Origin: Arthrobacter pascens
Lineage (GTDB): Bacteria > Actinomycetota > Actinomycetes > Actinomycetales > Micrococcaceae
Length of the DNA stretch: 64,000 nucleotides
NCBI RefSeq assembly: GCF_030816475.1
Contig: NZ_JAUSXF010000002.1
Span: 7,048-71,047 of the forward strand
Direction of reading: 5' to 3'
Numbering within the stretch: position 1 is the stretch's first letter; each line of letters starts with the position of its first letter. The translations under genes and the position numbers were made by a program. Below are positions 18,901 to 26,802 of this stretch, piece after piece. Under the pieces are notes generated by a model. It was given only the letters and a program-made list of their open reading frames with translations, was not told the DNA's origin and ran no database searches.

Positions 18901-21476
18901 TGCGTCGCCTGGGCATGGTTAACAAGCCCGCGGTGGTCATTCCCAACCACATGCTTGAACAGTTCGCCCGCGAATGGCTCCAGATCTACCCGCAGGCCCG
19001 GATCCTGGCCGCATCATCAAACGATCTGGTCAAGGACAAGCGCCGGGAGTTCGTGGCCCGCGCAGCGGCGAACGAATGGGATGCGGTCATCATGACCCGC
19101 TCCGCCTTTCAACGGATCAGCCTCAGCCCCGAGGCCGAGACCGCCTACATGCAGACCGAAGTCGCCCAGATGCGGGCGGAACTGGAAGCGGCAAAGGAGA
19201 ACGGCCAGGAAAACGGCAAAGCCAACGCCAGCATCGTCAAACGCCTGGAAAAACTCGTCCTGACTCAGGAAGAACGGTTCAAAGCCAAGCTCGACACCCC
19301 CGCCGACCCCGGCATCAGCTTCGAGGAAACCGGCATCGACTACCTCGTCGTGGACGAACTCCACGACTACAAGAACCTCGAAACCCCCAGCAACATCCCG
19401 GGCGCCGCGATCCAGGGATCCCAGCGCGCCACCGACCTGCATATGAAGGTCGAGTTCCTGCGGGAACGGGAAGGCCGCAGAGTCATTACCGGCGCCACCG
19501 CCACGCCCATCGCCAACTCCGTGACGGAAATGTACGTGATGCAGCGCTACCTGCGCCCTGACCTCCTCAAAAGCGCCGGCATCCACGACTTCAACACCTG
19601 GGCAGCCACCTTCGGGCAGGTCGTGGAAGAGATGGAACTGTCCGTGGCCGGCGGCGACAGGTTCAAGCTCAAGAGCCGCTTCGCAAAGTTCCAGAACGTT
19701 CCGGAACTCTTGAAGATGTTCCACACATTCGCGGACGTGAAGACCGCTGAAGACCTGAAACTGCCAACCCCAGACCTTGCACCCCGGCCCGGTGACGGGC
19801 CGCGCCAGCCCCACATGCTCGCCGTGGACCCCAGCCCGGAACTGAAGGCCTACATCCAGGACATCGGGGAACGCGTGGATCGAATCCAGGGCCGTCTCGT
19901 GCCCTCAGAGGAAGACAACATGCTCAAGGTGTCCTCCGACGGCCGCAAAGCCGCCCTGGACATGCGCCTGGTGGACCCCGCCATGATCCAGACGGGCCCG
20001 ACCAAGGTCAGCGCCACGGCTGACCTGCTGGCCAGCGTCTATCAGGAGAACAAGGACCGCATCTACACCGACCCTTCCACTGGGGAGCCGGACCCGGTGC
20101 CCGGTGCCCTGCAGATCGTGTTCTGCGACCTCGGAACCCCCTCCGAACGCTGGAACGTCTACGGCGAACTGAAGGACCAGCTGCGCCGCAGGGGAGTGCC
20201 CGAACACATGGTGAAGTTCATGCACGACGCCAAAAACGACACCGAAAAAGGCCGGCTGTTCGCCGCCGCCCGTTCCGGCCAAATAGCCGTCCTCGTAGGA
20301 TCAACGCTGAAAATGGGGGTCGGCACCAACATCCAGAAGCGCGCCATCCACCTTGTCGACATGGACGCACCTTGGCGTCCGGCCGACGTCGAACAACGCC
20401 ACGGCCGCATCGTCCGCCAAGGAAACCAGAACCCCGAGGTCCGCATCACCCAGGTCGTGGCCAAGGGATCCTTCGACTCCTTCATGTGGCAAGGACTCGA
20501 GCGCAAATCCCGCTTCATCAACCAGATCATGAAGGGCCGGCTGGACGTCCGCGAAATCGAGGACATCGGCGACAACACCCTGAACTTCGCCCAGGCAAAA
20601 GCCATCACCAGCGGAAACCCGCTGGTACTGGAAAAGGCCGTAGCAGACCAGGAACTCGCCCGGCTCAGCAGACTGGACCGCGCCTATAACCGCAACCTCG
20701 TCGCCGTCTCCCACACCAAGCGCGGAGAACAGAACGCCGTCGACGCAGCCGACGCCGACCTGCCACTGATCCGCCAGGGAATCGAACGTATCCAGTCAAC
20801 AGCCCGCGAAGCCTTCACCATCCAGGTCGACGGGAAAACCCTCGACACCAGAAACGACGCGGCCGAAGCACTGCAGGCCTGGGCGGGGCGCAACAGCCAC
20901 CGCCTGGTCAACCTGTACGGCTACGACGAACTGGGCGTCATAGCAACAGTCGGGGGTCACGACCTCCGCGCCAAGCTGATGCCAGCCATGGACCTGGACC
21001 GCGCCACGGTAGAAGTCCGCGTCCATGGCGTGCCCCGAGCCACCACACAGATCGGCCGAAGAAGCATACTTTCCGCCGACGTCGGTACCATCCGCCAGCT
21101 TGAAAACAGGATTTCTTCCCTGCCGAAACTGGCAGCCGACGTCGAAGAACGCAGAAGCGAAGCTCTCGCCAGGATCGAGCAAGCCGATAAGGCCCTCACC
21201 GAACCGTTCAAGCACGCCGCCGCCCTGAAAAACGCAAGAACCGAGACAGCCCGCATAGACCAGCTGATGGCCGAAGCCTCCAAACCGGCGGGACAACCTA
21301 CGCAGGCGATGACGGCAGAGCCTGAGGTCCAGGTAGACCCGGAGCTCCAGCGGATGCAGAAGCTCCACCGCGCCTCGTTCCCTCAACGCCCAGGGACTTC
21401 ACCGGGCCCAGCCGAGCCCGTTCACAGTCGCCCGCATCAACCTCAACCAAAGAGGGACCGCGACCTCGAACGGTGA
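15987..21476 (+). CDS. Giant DNA methylase-helicase (DarB-like)
   Basis: This protein has up to 1829 residues. A methylase core carries the SAM motif VLEPGSGVGTF (~266-276) and a GNVPF motif (~328-332) replacing NPPY. A superfamily 2 helicase follows, with QVGAGKT (~952-958), VVDELHDY (~1120) and RHGRIVRQG (~1470), then a coiled C-terminus. Family members occur on plasmids and phages and are linked to antirestriction or DNA modification (DarB of phage P1 is the best-known relative). GGGGAC precedes ATG 15987, and ATG 15993 is also possible. A shorter form from ATG 16455 cannot be excluded, since bases 16069-16413 also encode another protein. Confidence 0.87.
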   Translation: MSMAGRKKQVDGQLSFEALWAAPEEDRNEQVRHAGTEGVAASQSDTLFSDPGPGRVLHPAGGAGSGADRGTANEAGGPGPGRGELLRESRPVERSQEPSRGNSQPRPPGTTGDGRGRGERESGAAAVPGLEGRSGGPAPATVTGLSDRFRPASQDDMAPSGARSRIRANLEALEILRTLESEGRPATDIERSSLARWGSWGAQGVFQIFDEGRGEYEPDRQHLRSLLSVSEYDAARRTTINAHYTDAAYVQSIWAAVRQLGFDGGSVLEPGSGVGTFVGFAPDNAAMTGVELDPITAKISQALYPEASIRSESFADTRLPSGHFDMAIGNVPFANVTLHDPRHNAAGHSIHNHFILKSLALTRPGGMVAVLTSSFTLDATNPAARREMNQLADLVGAVRLPTGSHRKAAGTDAMTDLLIFRRRESAQEPASTLWETVSARRIDGTITRLNSYFDEHPDRLLGELHVSHGMYGAETLQLTADDLTAVPAQLDAALASIVAEARRDGMIFSERTTDQEQQRAAYIPAASHEWEGHIAAAETGFTVVQNGQHIDLAVPKTQTRELSLLLELRDQARQLLGAEAENRDDTAEIDAMRQGLKSSYEGYLGTYGPINRFTLRNTGRVDEATGEAIQSRVTPRAVATLRQDPFGPLVMALENFDDGTQKATPAALLSTRQVQPRRPVLGVDTAEEALAVTLDTVGSVDLDYAASLLGLGPEETRQALGESIYEIPGNETTYQTRAEYLSGNVREKLDVARAAALTDERFTTNVRALTEAIPQPLGMDEVEARLGAVWIDAPTHQAFVQEILNDPYATVSNAAGSMWEVKANRHTLAATSTWGTQRMPASDIIKQALEQRPVRVTDEGEDNRRILNPTETAAAQEKAQLLQERFSEWVWEEPERATRLIDEYNRRFNSIVLRDYSTEGDRLTLPGMAKDFAPRPHQRAAVARMLSEPAVGLFHQVGAGKTAEMVIGAMELRRLGMVNKPAVVIPNHMLEQFAREWLQIYPQARILAASSNDLVKDKRREFVARAAANEWDAVIMTRSAFQRISLSPEAETAYMQTEVAQMRAELEAAKENGQENGKANASIVKRLEKLVLTQEERFKAKLDTPADPGISFEETGIDYLVVDELHDYKNLETPSNIPGAAIQGSQRATDLHMKVEFLREREGRRVITGATATPIANSVTEMYVMQRYLRPDLLKSAGIHDFNTWAATFGQVVEEMELSVAGGDRFKLKSRFAKFQNVPELLKMFHTFADVKTAEDLKLPTPDLAPRPGDGPRQPHMLAVDPSPELKAYIQDIGERVDRIQGRLVPSEEDNMLKVSSDGRKAALDMRLVDPAMIQTGPTKVSATADLLASVYQENKDRIYTDPSTGEPDPVPGALQIVFCDLGTPSERWNVYGELKDQLRRRGVPEHMVKFMHDAKNDTEKGRLFAAARSGQIAVLVGSTLKMGVGTNIQKRAIHLVDMDAPWRPADVEQRHGRIVRQGNQNPEVRITQVVAKGSFDSFMWQGLERKSRFINQIMKGRLDVREIEDIGDNTLNFAQAKAITSGNPLVLEKAVADQELARLSRLDRAYNRNLVAVSHTKRGEQNAVDAADADLPLIRQGIERIQSTAREAFTIQVDGKTLDTRNDAAEALQAWAGRNSHRLVNLYGYDELGVIATVGGHDLRAKLMPAMDLDRATVEVRVHGVPRATTQIGRRSILSADVGTIRQLENRISSLPKLAADVEERRSEALARIEQADKALTEPFKHAAALKNARTETARIDQLMAEASKPAGQPTQAMTAEPEVQVDPELQRMQKLHRASFPQRPGTSPGPAEPVHSRPHQPQPKRDRDLER
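16069..16413 (+). CDS. Small acidic protein nested inside the methylase-helicase frame
   Basis: This 114-residue protein (MNKYGMQAQ...) lies wholly inside the 5' part of the methylase-helicase frame, shifted by one base. A textbook site (AGAGGAGG) lies seven bases before the ATG. The product is well structured: helices rich in Glu, Gln and Ala (DEFFTQLGEQAAEQIAELQTKL, GESYFEKVGRLNAAKNQAEE). The larger frame here encodes Gly/Pro/Arg-rich filler, so in this stretch the small frame is the one under coding constraint. The function is unknown. Confidence 0.75.
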   Translation: MNKYGMQAQKAWQQASPTHYSQIPDQDEFFTQLGEQAAEQIAELQTKLAGPDPAGESYFEKVGRLNAAKNQAEEIVSHDLLAPPATEEDEENVNPELQQYLDWKAEAEDLRRQL

Positions 21477-21499
21477 AAAGTCCTCGCGCAGCTGGGGCG

Positions 21500-22177
21500 C
21501 TAGTGGTAGGGGTTAATAGGATTTTTGCGCGGGGCTTTGCGCCCGCGCACCCTCCCGGCCCGCCATCCGGGAAGATCCGTATTCAGTTGCGTTTCCTTGT
21601 CCGGATCCAGTTCGCGTCTTCGGTGCTTCATCCGTTGGCTGTGTAGCCACACGCCCAGGGTCCGCTCTTGATCGGTCTCGGTCCCTTTGTGCCGGGGCCA
21701 GTCGTTGCCGGCTGCTATGTAGTCCATCAACTCGGCCAGGCGCTGGTGCCAGCGTGCTTCATCCTTGGCTTTACGGCTCGGCTGTTGATCCCAGCCGGGA
21801 ATTGCCTTCAGGCCGTCCCTGTAGATGGGGGAGAGGGCGCCCCGGATGGCGTCCTGCCGCCGTCGCTGCAGCCATACCGCCAGTGCCCGTTCCCCGGGTG
21901 CTGTGCCCTTGAATGAGGGGAGTCTGCCCTCCGTTGTGTAGAGGTCGATGAGGTCTTCCATGTTCCGCAGACCCGCGCCGGTAGGTTGGACCGGTGTGCC
22001 GGCCGCTGCCCGATGCTCATTCCGAATGGATGGGTCGGCCTGGGCTGCGATGTGGAGGTGGTAGCGGACGGTGCTTTTCCCTACACCTGCTGCGGCAGCG
22101 ATCGCCGGCGAAGGGATGCCTTGCCGGTACATCTGCACCCATTCCGGATTCGGGGCTGCCCGCCTAGTTTCCGTCAT
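21500..22177 (-). CDS. Helicase-associated (HA) domain protein with N-terminal HTH
   Basis: This 225-residue protein starts with a helix-turn-helix (GIPSPAIAAAAGVGKSTVRYHLHIA). Repeated modules of the helicase-associated type follow: LPSFKGTAPGERALAVWLQRRR and WPRHKGTETDQERTLGVWLHSQR, each with the W-L-x-x-x-R signature. HA repeats are thought to bind nucleic acid and are common in actinobacterial plasmids. It is convergent with the methylase-helicase, the two stops being about 25 bases apart. A basic tail (RGRKAPRKNP) fits DNA binding. Confidence 0.8.
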   Translation of the reverse strand: MTETRRAAPNPEWVQMYRQGIPSPAIAAAAGVGKSTVRYHLHIAAQADPSIRNEHRAAAGTPVQPTGAGLRNMEDLIDLYTTEGRLPSFKGTAPGERALAVWLQRRRQDAIRGALSPIYRDGLKAIPGWDQQPSRKAKDEARWHQRLAELMDYIAAGNDWPRHKGTETDQERTLGVWLHSQRMKHRRRELDPDKETQLNTDLPGWRAGRVRGRKAPRKNPINPYH

Positions 22178-22364
22178 TGAGGCTTTCCGTCAACTCAACT
22201 TCCAAGGGCATCCGAGACATTCACCTGTCCGGCCAGGGTGTCCAGGGTGACAGATAGTCGGCCGGGGCCATTACTCGGTCGCCAGGTGTGTAGGCGCTCA
22301 TTTTTTGACTATGTCGGAAGCAGGACGACTCACCAGAGCGGGCCCGGATCGCCTGGCGCCTCTG

Positions 22365-22769
22365 CTAGGTCCGTTCCTCTCTCAGGTCGACCCCTGTTCT
22401 GCCGCGCACGAAGGACGTCCAGTCGGTATGCCTGATCCAGTTCTTGGTGTCCATGAAATGCAGTGTCCAGGCCAGTATCCGGGAAACAGCTGCTACGTCT
22501 GCCACGTCGATGCTGTAGCTCATGCTGGCCGAGTCAGGGTCACAGGCGCTGTGGTACACCCGCCACTGAACCTTTTGGGGCTGCCCTGTCGTATCCGGTG
22601 TGAGCTCGAGTCCGCGCGGTCCAGGCGTGTCCGGATGGATCTCCCGCTCCTGCCGGGCCCGCTCAGCCAGATTGACGGCCGGCATGTCAACGGAAAGGTA
22701 GCCTTCCGAGCCTGCAACATCCTCGCCACACTTATCGCACTGCCATTTCACGATCTGATCATTTGTCAT
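22365..22769 (-). CDS. Putative zinc-binding protein
   Basis: This 134-residue protein starts at ATG 22769 behind AGGGGGA. A C-x2-C knuckle (WQCDKCGED) near the start may pair with the His and Cys of VYHSACDPD (~80-90) to hold one metal ion. The C-terminal part is helical with several Trp residues (LAWTLHFMDTKNWIRHTDW). No known family is recognised, and it stands alone between intergenic stretches. Confidence 0.6.
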   Translation of the reverse strand: MTNDQIVKWQCDKCGEDVAGSEGYLSVDMPAVNLAERARQEREIHPDTPGPRGLELTPDTTGQPQKVQWRVYHSACDPDSASMSYSIDVADVAAVSRILAWTLHFMDTKNWIRHTDWTSFVRGRTGVDLREERT

Positions 22770-23141
22770 AGCGGTTCCCCCTGGACGGCTGTGCATCACA
22801 GACTACCTTCGGAGTCGAACAACATCGACGCCAGCGGGCCTGTGCGGCATGCTCACCGCGTGCAAGATTCCTAGCCATTGGTTGACGGATCGAATGGTGA
22901 GACCGGGTGTCGGGTTCATGACTCAGCGTTTACCAGCTCGGTCAGGCTCGGGCGGGGCAGTGTCAGATCACCTGCGGTAGCGGTAGATAACGTTTCCTTT
23001 CGGACGATGAAGGTCTCACACCGTTGCGGTTCCAGTCCGATTCGACCATGGGCGAGCTTCCCCCATCAAGGAAACCCCAAGCTTTACGCAATATCCTCCG
23101 ATGTCAGGCCCTGCAGTGAAATGTGCACGTAGCGTTAACGG
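22770..23141. other. Intergenic stretch
   Basis: About 370 bases without a convincing gene on either strand. A TAGCGTTAACGG segment (about 23130) matches eleven of twelve bases of the palindrome at 12344, just before the ATG at 23142. It could be a half operator, or chance. Confidence 0.3.
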
Positions 23142-23606
23142 ATGGCCCATTCAGCAGCAGCCGGCTCCGGCGACACCGGCACGTACATCTTCGGTGCAGC
23201 GGCACATTCCAATGAACTCGAGAGCGGCGTCCTGACTCTAGATGATCAGGAGCTGCCGTTGGTGGACGCGGCGGTCCTTCAGGACCTGGAAGACGAGCTT
23301 GGGCAGCCGGAGATGGCCTGGAGTTTTGCCAATGACTATGCCGTCATGTGGAGGCTGCGGGAGCGCTGCCTCCTCGATTCACTCGAGCGGGAGGATCATT
23401 CCGCAGCCCTTGATGCGGTGATCAGCCTGAAAGTATCATCCGCCATGGTCGGCGGACTGCGCCTGGCGCGTCTCGCGGGGGCACTGGAAATTACCCTACG
23501 TAAAGGCGATCTGCGTGCTGGACTGTCATTCCTGGCCTTCATTTCAGTCCTCGGCCAAGCGACGGTAAAAGAACTTCAGTCGCGGTACGTTCAGGCGGGC
23601 GGATAG
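23142..23606 (+). CDS. HPt-like protein lacking the phospho-histidine
   Basis: This 154-residue helical protein resembles a histidine phosphotransfer module. Its ISLKVSSAMVGGLRLARLAGALE matches the HPt core H-x-L-K-G-S-S-x2-x-G with Ile in place of the phosphorylated His and Val for Gly. It is probably a pseudo-HPt that binds a response regulator without passing phosphate. The convergent OmpR-type regulator next door is a natural partner. The start has a poor ribosome site. The assignment is by pattern only. Confidence 0.55.
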   Translation: MAHSAAAGSGDTGTYIFGAAAHSNELESGVLTLDDQELPLVDAAVLQDLEDELGQPEMAWSFANDYAVMWRLRERCLLDSLEREDHSAALDAVISLKVSSAMVGGLRLARLAGALEITLRKGDLRAGLSFLAFISVLGQATVKELQSRYVQAGG

Positions 23607-23648
23607 CCGCGGAAGGCCCATGTTCCCCGTTCAGTTCGGGCTGCCCCT

Positions 23649-24416
23649 TCAGCGGGGCTTGGCCAACCGGTATCCCACTCCCCGGACCGTCAGCAGCCAG
23701 CGCGGCGAATCCGGGTCATCGCGGAGCTTGCGGCGGATATTCGCGACATGCACCTCCACGGCCCGTTCATCGGAGTCACCGATGAAGGCATCCTGGTCGT
23801 AGTAGCTGCCTCGGACGGCACGGACGAGCTCGGCTTTCGTCACGACCGCTCCTGCCCCACGAAGCAGCTCCTGCATCAGGTCGAACTCGCTTCGCGTCAG
23901 TTCCAAGGCCGCCCCACTGACGGAGGCTGTCCGGCTCCTGCTGTCCAGAGCCAAGCCGTTGTGCCGCAGCACCGACTCGCTGCCACCCTCCTTCGCCGGC
24001 GAGGACTCCGACTGCGCTTCTGAAGGGGCTCCTACCGGTGTCTGCGGCTGCTGCCGGCGCATCATCGCCGAGATTCTCGCCCGCATTTCCCGCGGCCGGA
24101 ACGGTTTGGTGATGTAATCATCGGCTCCGCCGTGAAGGGCAGTGAGCAGATCGGTCTCCTCGGTCCTCCCGGTGAGCATGACCACATAAGCGCTGCTGAA
24201 GCCGCGGATGCGGCGCAGGACCTCAAACCCGTCGATGTCCGGCAGACCCACATCCAGAGTCACGACATCGGGACTCTGGTCCCGAACCATTTCAACGCCA
24301 TCGCGCCCGCAGGTCGCTGTGTGGACTTCAAAACCTGACTGCAGGAGCACACCCTCGATCAGGTTCCGCATATCGGCGTCGTCTTCAATAACTACAGCCA
24401 CGCCTAAGTCACTCAT
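23649..24416 (-). CDS. OmpR/PhoB-family response regulator
   Basis: This 255-residue protein has a receiver domain with the acidic pair (VVIEDD, ~9-14), the phospho-acceptor Asp in VVTLDVGLPDIDG (~56) and the conserved Lys in YITKPF. A Ser/Glu-rich linker (~125-145) joins it to a winged-helix output domain ending in VEVHVANIRRKL and LLTVRGVGYRL. It is a complete DNA-binding response regulator. No sensor kinase is encoded nearby, so it may be driven by a kinase elsewhere or by the HPt-like neighbour. Confidence 0.93.
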   Translation of the reverse strand: MSDLGVAVVIEDDADMRNLIEGVLLQSGFEVHTATCGRDGVEMVRDQSPDVVTLDVGLPDIDGFEVLRRIRGFSSAYVVMLTGRTEETDLLTALHGGADDYITKPFRPREMRARISAMMRRQQPQTPVGAPSEAQSESSPAKEGGSESVLRHNGLALDSRSRTASVSGAALELTRSEFDLMQELLRGAGAVVTKAELVRAVRGSYYDQDAFIGDSDERAVEVHVANIRRKLRDDPDSPRWLLTVRGVGYRLAKPR

Positions 24417-24736
24417 GGACCCCCACGGTCACCCGTGAATCCACGTCAGCCCAGCGCGGACCCGATATTCACAGCACACTCCCTAAGTTACAAGGAACAA
24501 CGGGCCTTTGGGTGAACTGTTTTTCTGTCCCGGAAGAAGGCCCGAACTGGCGTGCACTCGGGTCTGGGCATATTGAGCTGAGCCCAGGATTTTCAGCACG
24601 CGGAACGGACCGGCAAAGTCCCGAACCGCCTCCGGACGATATCAGGATTCCGGACCATTCGATCATGGCATGCCATCCCTGTCCGACTACCCGGCAACGA
24701 CTTCAGACAGCGACCTTTCGGAACATGTTCCCCTGG
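24417..24736. other. Intergenic stretch
   Basis: About 320 bases between the response regulator and the STAS-like gene. I see no coding, repeat or hairpin signal worth naming. It should hold the response-regulator promoter at its left end. Confidence 0.4.
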
Positions 24737-25384
24737 TCAGCTGGAGATCTCTGCCGCCCAGGCCCTGATGTCCTGGGCGGTGAAACGGACTCCCGGGAGG
24801 ACAGCCTGGAGTCTTTGGGTTAGTTCTGCTTCCACCACGAAGAGCGGCATCCCGTTCGCCACCGCTTGGGTGTCGCTGATGATCCCTTCGGTCCGTTTCA
24901 GCAGAACAGTCAGCATCATGTCCGCGTCCCGGTCGCCCCGTGAGCCGCCACGGACGGGCTGATGCCTGGTGTCCCAGGCCGTCAGGAGCCCGCTCTGCGG
25001 CGTCTTCACCTGGCCGGCGTGAACGCCCAGCCATTTCATGGCATCTGCGAAGGAGGCGAAGAACTTGGTGGGGCAGACCGGGGAATGCCTGGCCACGTAG
25101 AAGTCCACGATGACCCGGTCCACAGGCGAAGCCCCTACCACCGCCACGCGGGTCAGTGGCCAGGCGCCAGCAAACACGGTCCGGGCCCTATGCTCCAGCC
25201 CTCCAATCCGGGTCACGTCGACGAGCATGGGGCGAGGACGGCTCGAACAAAGAGCGCTGACCTTCGACGTCACGGCACGGGCATCCTCTTCCGTCACAAC
25301 AGCCCCACTGCTCCACCGCAGGTACAGCACGCCGCCGGAAAGTTCGACGGCGCCGTCGTCGCCAGCCAGTGTTTGATGCGTCAT
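24737..25384 (-). CDS. STAS/SpoIIAA-like protein
   Basis: This 215-residue protein starts at ATG 25384 behind TTGGGGGACC. The longer open frame upstream has no coding character. The first 120 residues (GGVLYLRWSSGAVVTEEDARAV, PMLVDVTRIGGLEHRAR, VAVVGASPVDRVIVDFYVAR, FADAMKWLG) match the alpha/beta pattern of SpoIIAA/STAS-like domains seen in Arthrobacter signalling proteins. The C-terminal 80 residues are helical with no recognised fold. It sits among other signalling-type genes. Confidence 0.65.
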   Translation of the reverse strand: MTHQTLAGDDGAVELSGGVLYLRWSSGAVVTEEDARAVTSKVSALCSSRPRPMLVDVTRIGGLEHRARTVFAGAWPLTRVAVVGASPVDRVIVDFYVARHSPVCPTKFFASFADAMKWLGVHAGQVKTPQSGLLTAWDTRHQPVRGGSRGDRDADMMLTVLLKRTEGIISDTQAVANGMPLFVVEAELTQRLQAVLPGVRFTAQDIRAWAAEISS

Positions 25385-25665
25385 AAGGTCCCCCAAGAAC
25401 CGACCTGGCTGCGGCAGTTGGCCGCCACAGTTACTCCGTAAGGTGTGAATCCCAAGGAGTGATTCGACTCTAATCCTTCTGGCACCAAATGATGTGAAAC
25501 ACGCTGTTTCTGAATGCTTCGGCAATCCCTGATGCCCGGCGGTACCCTCGCCTGGAGGCCCGCTGCAGTGTGCGTGAGAGCATTGGACTGGCTGGACCAA
25601 ACGTCCGTCGGGCCCGCCGCGCCACCGGCAGGTCCTTAAATCGAGTCGGGGAGGTCGCGTGTTCG

Positions 25666-26142
25666 GTGGGCGGTGAAGCGGAGATTTGGCGTACTGATCC
25701 TGCCACTCTGCGCGATGTGCTCCTGGACCGCGCCGCTGTGGAAAGCAGACTCGAAGGATGTCCGCCACTTGAGCGCGTATGGATCCTTTCCCTGCTCGGC
25801 CGGGACGAGGAAGCCGTGGCCGAAGGACGACGCCTGCTGGGGGAAGCACAGGACCGGTTCCGGCCCCTGCTCGTTCTTGCCCAGGCCTATCAGCGACAGT
25901 ACAGGTGGCATGAAGCGGCCAAATTGCACGAGGAAGCCCTCCGCTTGGCAAACACCCGCGCACGCGAAGCGCTGGTGCGGCACCAGATCGGGCGACGCCT
26001 CTTCGACGAGGCGCTATACCGCGACGCCGCAGCAGAATTCGAGTGGGCCTATGACCTATACAGAACTACCGGCCGGGACAGGCTCGCGAAAATCTCCAGG
26101 CAGGCCATGAAGCGTGCCCGCGAGATCTACGACCAGTCCTGA
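25666..26142 (+). CDS. TPR-like repeat protein
   Basis: This 158-residue all-helical protein shows tetratricopeptide-like repeats: LLVLAQAYQRQYRWHEAAKLHEEALRLA and VRHQIGRRLFDEALYRDAAAEFEWAYDLYR. The GTG at 25666 lies ten bases after GGGGAGG and is preferred. The open frame extends upstream to 25570 without a ribosome site. TPR proteins act as binding scaffolds, and a partner cannot be named. Confidence 0.65.
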   Translation: MGGEAEIWRTDPATLRDVLLDRAAVESRLEGCPPLERVWILSLLGRDEEAVAEGRRLLGEAQDRFRPLLVLAQAYQRQYRWHEAAKLHEEALRLANTRAREALVRHQIGRRLFDEALYRDAAAEFEWAYDLYRTTGRDRLAKISRQAMKRAREIYDQS

Positions 26143-26360
26143 GCGCCTCCGTCCGCGGCGGCCCATTACCTCCCCCCTAGCCATATACCGAAGGCCTGGC
26201 ACCGACGAGGCCATAGGTGCGCAGACTCCGACACATCGCCTTTCAAAGGCATTGTTGAGCAAATCTTGAGCCTCTCTACGGGTCATCTTGAGCTTGACTG
26301 TGTATTGGGGTTCTCTCCGGTTAGGATCGGCGGGTTGGCCTACTGAAAGGCGCCTTTGTG

Positions 26361-26495
26361 ATGGATTTCCTCCGCTATGTCACCGGTCTCGCCGTCTTCC
26401 TCAGCGCCTCTTTTGTGCTGGCGTTCTCCGCCCACCTGGTCCTGATGCGACATACGAAGCGGAAGCACGCGGCCCTCTCGAGCCAAGAGCAGTAG
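26361..26495 (+). CDS. Small membrane protein
   Basis: A 44-residue peptide with one helix (YVTGLAVFLSASFVLAFSAHLVL) and a basic tail (RHTKRKH). It is read together with a second tiny membrane gene nine bases downstream. The ribosome site is AAAGGCG about ten bases upstream. The function is unknown. Confidence 0.55.
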   Translation: MDFLRYVTGLAVFLSASFVLAFSAHLVLMRHTKRKHAALSSQEQ

Positions 26496-26504
26496 CCGCC
26501 GACC

Positions 26505-26624
26505 ATGCCCTACATCGACATCAACCCCCATCGACAGCGCCCCAAATGGCTCGGATACCTCGTGCTGGCCATACTGGCGGCCCTTACCGTCATTGTCGTC
26601 ATCGCCGCTCTTGCCGGCACCTAA
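26505..26624 (+). CDS. Small membrane protein
   Basis: A 39-residue peptide: a polar, basic start (MPYIDINPHRQRPK) followed by one hydrophobic helix (YLVLAILAALTVIVVIAAL). It lies nine bases after the preceding small membrane gene, so the two probably form one transcript and perhaps one complex. The function is unknown. Confidence 0.5.
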   Translation: MPYIDINPHRQRPKWLGYLVLAILAALTVIVVIAALAGT

Positions 26625-26802
26625 GCGTTTCCGGCCAAATATAGAGTTATCCGCGACGTAAGGAAATCCATATATCGGCTCAATACCTGAACTGGTAAGC
26701 CGGTCGTCGGAGGCACGTGATCCGCGGCGGCTACCTCGTTGCGAGGTTGTGCTGGCTGACGAAATGCGGGGGCGCAATTTCCCGAGGTCGAGGTGGGCGG
26801 CG

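Noticed and set aside
25385..25963. N-terminal extension of the STAS-like protein to 408 residues
   Set aside because: The extra 193 residues are Arg/Pro/Cys-rich nonsense covering the opposite-strand TPR-like gene; ATG 25384 has its own ribosome site.
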